A stretch of DNA of 7,179 nt from positions 1 through 7,179 of the forward strand of contig JASJAL010000403.1 in assembly GCA_030067055.1 (NCBI GenBank), read 5' to 3'. The position numbers and the translations under genes were made by a program. Within the stretch, counting starts at the first letter, position 1. Each line of letters begins with the position of its first letter. Origin of the DNA: Kiloniellales bacterium. GTDB lineage: Bacteria > Pseudomonadota > Alphaproteobacteria > Kiloniellales > JAKSBE01. Below are positions 5,775 through 7,179 of this stretch, piece by piece. Under the pieces are notes generated by a model. It searched no databases. It worked only from the letters and a program-made list of their open reading frames with translations, and was not told the DNA's origin.

Positions 5775-7179
5775 GGGCCAGGCTCCGGTCCCCGACCAGA
5801 CGGGTCTCGGTCGCCGGATCGCTGGTCTCGATGTAGAGGCGGCGCAACAGGTTCTTGGCCACCTGCAGGCGATAGCCGGCGCTGGCCCGCCAGTCCGTGA
5901 TCGGCGCGAAGTCTTTTTCGAGTGCCGCCATCGCACATTCTACGGTGGCCTCGTTCCAGTCGGCGCCGGTTAGGCAGGCTTCGACCGCGGGCGCCCGCTT
6001 CGGCGTGGCCGCCATGCCGCCGTAGGCAATCCGCGCCTCGGTAACGCGGGCCCCGTCGAAGCGCAGCTGGAACGCCCCCAGCACGGCAGAGATGTCCTGA
6101 TCGAAGCGTTTGGAAATCTTGTAGGCCCGAAAGGTGCTTCCCGTCGGCGGCAACGGCACCTCGACCGCCTCGACGAACTCGCCGGGCTGGCGGTCCTGCT
6201 TGCCGTAGTCGATGAAGAAATCCTCCAACGGCAGGCTGCGACGCTTGTCGCCTAGGCGCAGATGGAGGGTGGCGCCGGCGGCGATCAGCAGGGGCGGCGA
6301 ATCCCCGATCGGCGAGCCGTTCGCGATGTTGCCGCCGATCGTGCCCAAGTTGCGGATCTGGACCGAGCCAAGGCGTCGGATCACTTCGCCCATGTCCGGA
6401 TAGTGGCGGGACAGCGCCTCCGCTGCGTCGGCGTAGCTGGCCCCGGCACCGATCTCGATCGCCCGCTCGGTCTCCTCGACCCGTGCCAGTTCATCGATAC
6501 GGCCCAGCCAAACCACCGTGCCAAGGCGCTGCAGCGCCTTGGTCACCCAGAGCCCGACGTCGGTCGAGCCGGCGATGATGGTCGCCTCGGGGTGGGCGGT
6601 CAGAAGCTCGGCCAGCGCGTCGAGCGTCGCCGGCGCGAAGAAGCGGCGTGGGCCCTGGCCGAAGGCCAAGGTCACATGGTCGCGCAGCTGGCTCAGCGCC
6701 TCCAGGGTCTCGGCCTCCCGCGCGGTGAAGTGGTCCTTCCGCGGATCGGTCCGATAGAGCTGCGTCGCCGCCCGGGCGATCGGTGCGTAGCCGGTGCAGC
6801 GGCAGAGGTTGCCTGCCAGGGCGTCGTCGATCTCGGAGTCCGACGGTGCTGCCTCGAAGTTGCGGCTCATGGCGAAGAGCGACATCACGAAGCCCGGGGT
6901 GCAGAAGCCGCACTGCGAGCCGTGGCAGTCGACCATGGCTTGCTGAACGGGGTGGAGAGCCGCGTCGGGCGCTGCGAGGTGCTCGACCGTCAGCAGCTGG
7001 CAGCCGTCCAGGGTGGGCAGGAACTGGATGCAGGCGTTGAGCGCTTCGTACTGCAGCCGGCCATCCCGGGGCCGCACGCGGACCACCGTACAGGCGCCGC
7101 AATCGCCCTCGTTGCAGCCCTCCTTGGTCCCGACCAGGCCTTCCTCCTGGCGGAGGTAGTCGAGCACGGTCATGGTCGG
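5767..7179 (-). CDS. xdhA: Xanthine dehydrogenase small subunit XdhA (2Fe-2S and FAD domains), 5'-partial
   Basis: This is the electron-transfer subunit of cytoplasmic xanthine dehydrogenase. It passes electrons from the molybdenum centre in XdhB through two [2Fe-2S] clusters to FAD and then NAD+. Numbering here starts at the Met encoded at 7173. The plant-ferredoxin-type cluster cysteines are C20, C25, C28 (GCNEGDCGAC) and C48. The second cluster uses C88, C91 (QCGFC), C124 and C126 (NLCRCTGYAP). The FAD domain follows from about residue 177, with IIAGSTDVGL at 199-208 and the flavin-binding stretch QIRNLGTIGGNIANGSPIGD at 272-291. The C-terminal FAD subdomain ends at 468 with a TGA stop. 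The Met at 7173 is probably not the true start: the frame continues to the window edge (Pro-Thr precede it) and the family normally has roughly 15-20 more residues before this point. No frameshift is seen. The stop overlaps the xdhB start by 8 bp. Confidence 0.97.
   Translation of the reverse strand, partial: PTMTVLDYLRQEEGLVGTKEGCNEGDCGACTVVRVRPRDGRLQYEALNACIQFLPTLDGCQLLTVEHLAAPDAALHPVQQAMVDCHGSQCGFCTPGFVMSLFAMSRNFEAAPSDSEIDDALAGNLCRCTGYAPIARAATQLYRTDPRKDHFTAREAETLEALSQLRDHVTLAFGQGPRRFFAPATLDALAELLTAHPEATIIAGSTDVGLWVTKALQRLGTVVWLGRIDELARVEETERAIEIGAGASYADAAEALSRHYPDMGEVIRRLGSVQIRNLGTIGGNIANGSPIGDSPPLLIAAGATLHLRLGDKRRSLPLEDFFIDYGKQDRQPGEFVEAVEVPLPPTGSTFRAYKISKRFDQDISAVLGAFQLRFDGARVTEARIAYGGMAATPKRAPAVEACLTGADWNEATVECAMAALEKDFAPITDWRASAGYRLQVAKNLLRRLYIETSDPATETRLVGDRSLAHA
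5783..5786 (-). promoter_or_regulatory. Ribosome binding site (GGAG) for xdhB
   Basis: GGAG sits 8 nt before the ATG at 5774, within the last codons of xdhA. It supports starting XdhB there rather than at the in-frame ATG at 5936, whose extra 54 residues overlap xdhA and do not resemble the family. Confidence 0.65.

Noticed and set aside
3720..5900. A 726-codon open frame on the plus strand, antisense to xdhB
   Set aside because: It is a high-GC shadow. The minus-strand frame encodes an unmistakable XdhB with all active-site motifs, and the plus-strand product is a low-complexity Gly/Arg/Asp/Val/Leu-rich sequence with no recognisable domain. Long antisense frames without stops are expected at this GC content.
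5775..5936. N-terminal extension of XdhB to the upstream ATG at 5936
   Set aside because: The 54 extra residues are Arg/Pro/Ser-rich, overlap the end of xdhA and do not resemble any XdhB N-terminus. The ATG at 5774 has a GGAG site and gives the usual length.

Overview
The window is a single, gap-free stretch of minus-strand coding sequence, read from base 7179 down to base 1. It looks like high-GC bacterial DNA, by eye about two thirds G+C with strong G/C preference at third codon positions. The protein sequences resemble alphaproteobacterial homologues, but this placement rests on resemblance only and no taxonomic marker gene is present.

In transcription order the window holds five genes. 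First is xdhA, the Fe-S/FAD subunit of xanthine dehydrogenase, whose 5' end lies outside the window. Next is xdhB, the molybdenum-cofactor subunit (776 aa). Then comes a double-domain ABC transporter ATPase of the BMP/nucleoside (YufO/NupO) type (536 aa), followed by a first permease (YufP/NupP type, 357 aa) and a second permease (YufQ/NupQ type) whose C-terminal end runs off the window at base 1.

The genes are packed very tightly. The junctions are an 8-bp overlap (xdhA/xdhB), a 4-bp GTGA overlap (xdhB/ATPase), an 11-bp overlap (ATPase/permease 1) and a 3-bp gap (permease 1/permease 2, which starts at TTG). No stretch is long enough for an internal promoter or terminator outside coding sequence. 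There are no RNA genes, mobile elements, CRISPR arrays or notable repeats, and the plus strand carries only shadow ORFs.

Taken together, the locus looks like a purine-salvage or purine-catabolism operon. The ABC importer would bring in a purine nucleoside or base, and XdhAB would hydroxylate hypoxanthine to xanthine and xanthine to urate. All iron-sulfur cysteines and all recognised xanthine-pocket residues are present. Two expected partners are not in the window: the XdhC maturation factor and the BMP-family substrate-binding lipoprotein. I see no evidence of a wholly new system. The points worth checking are the translational coupling of enzyme to transporter, the missing partners, and the in-frame junction between the two permeases.
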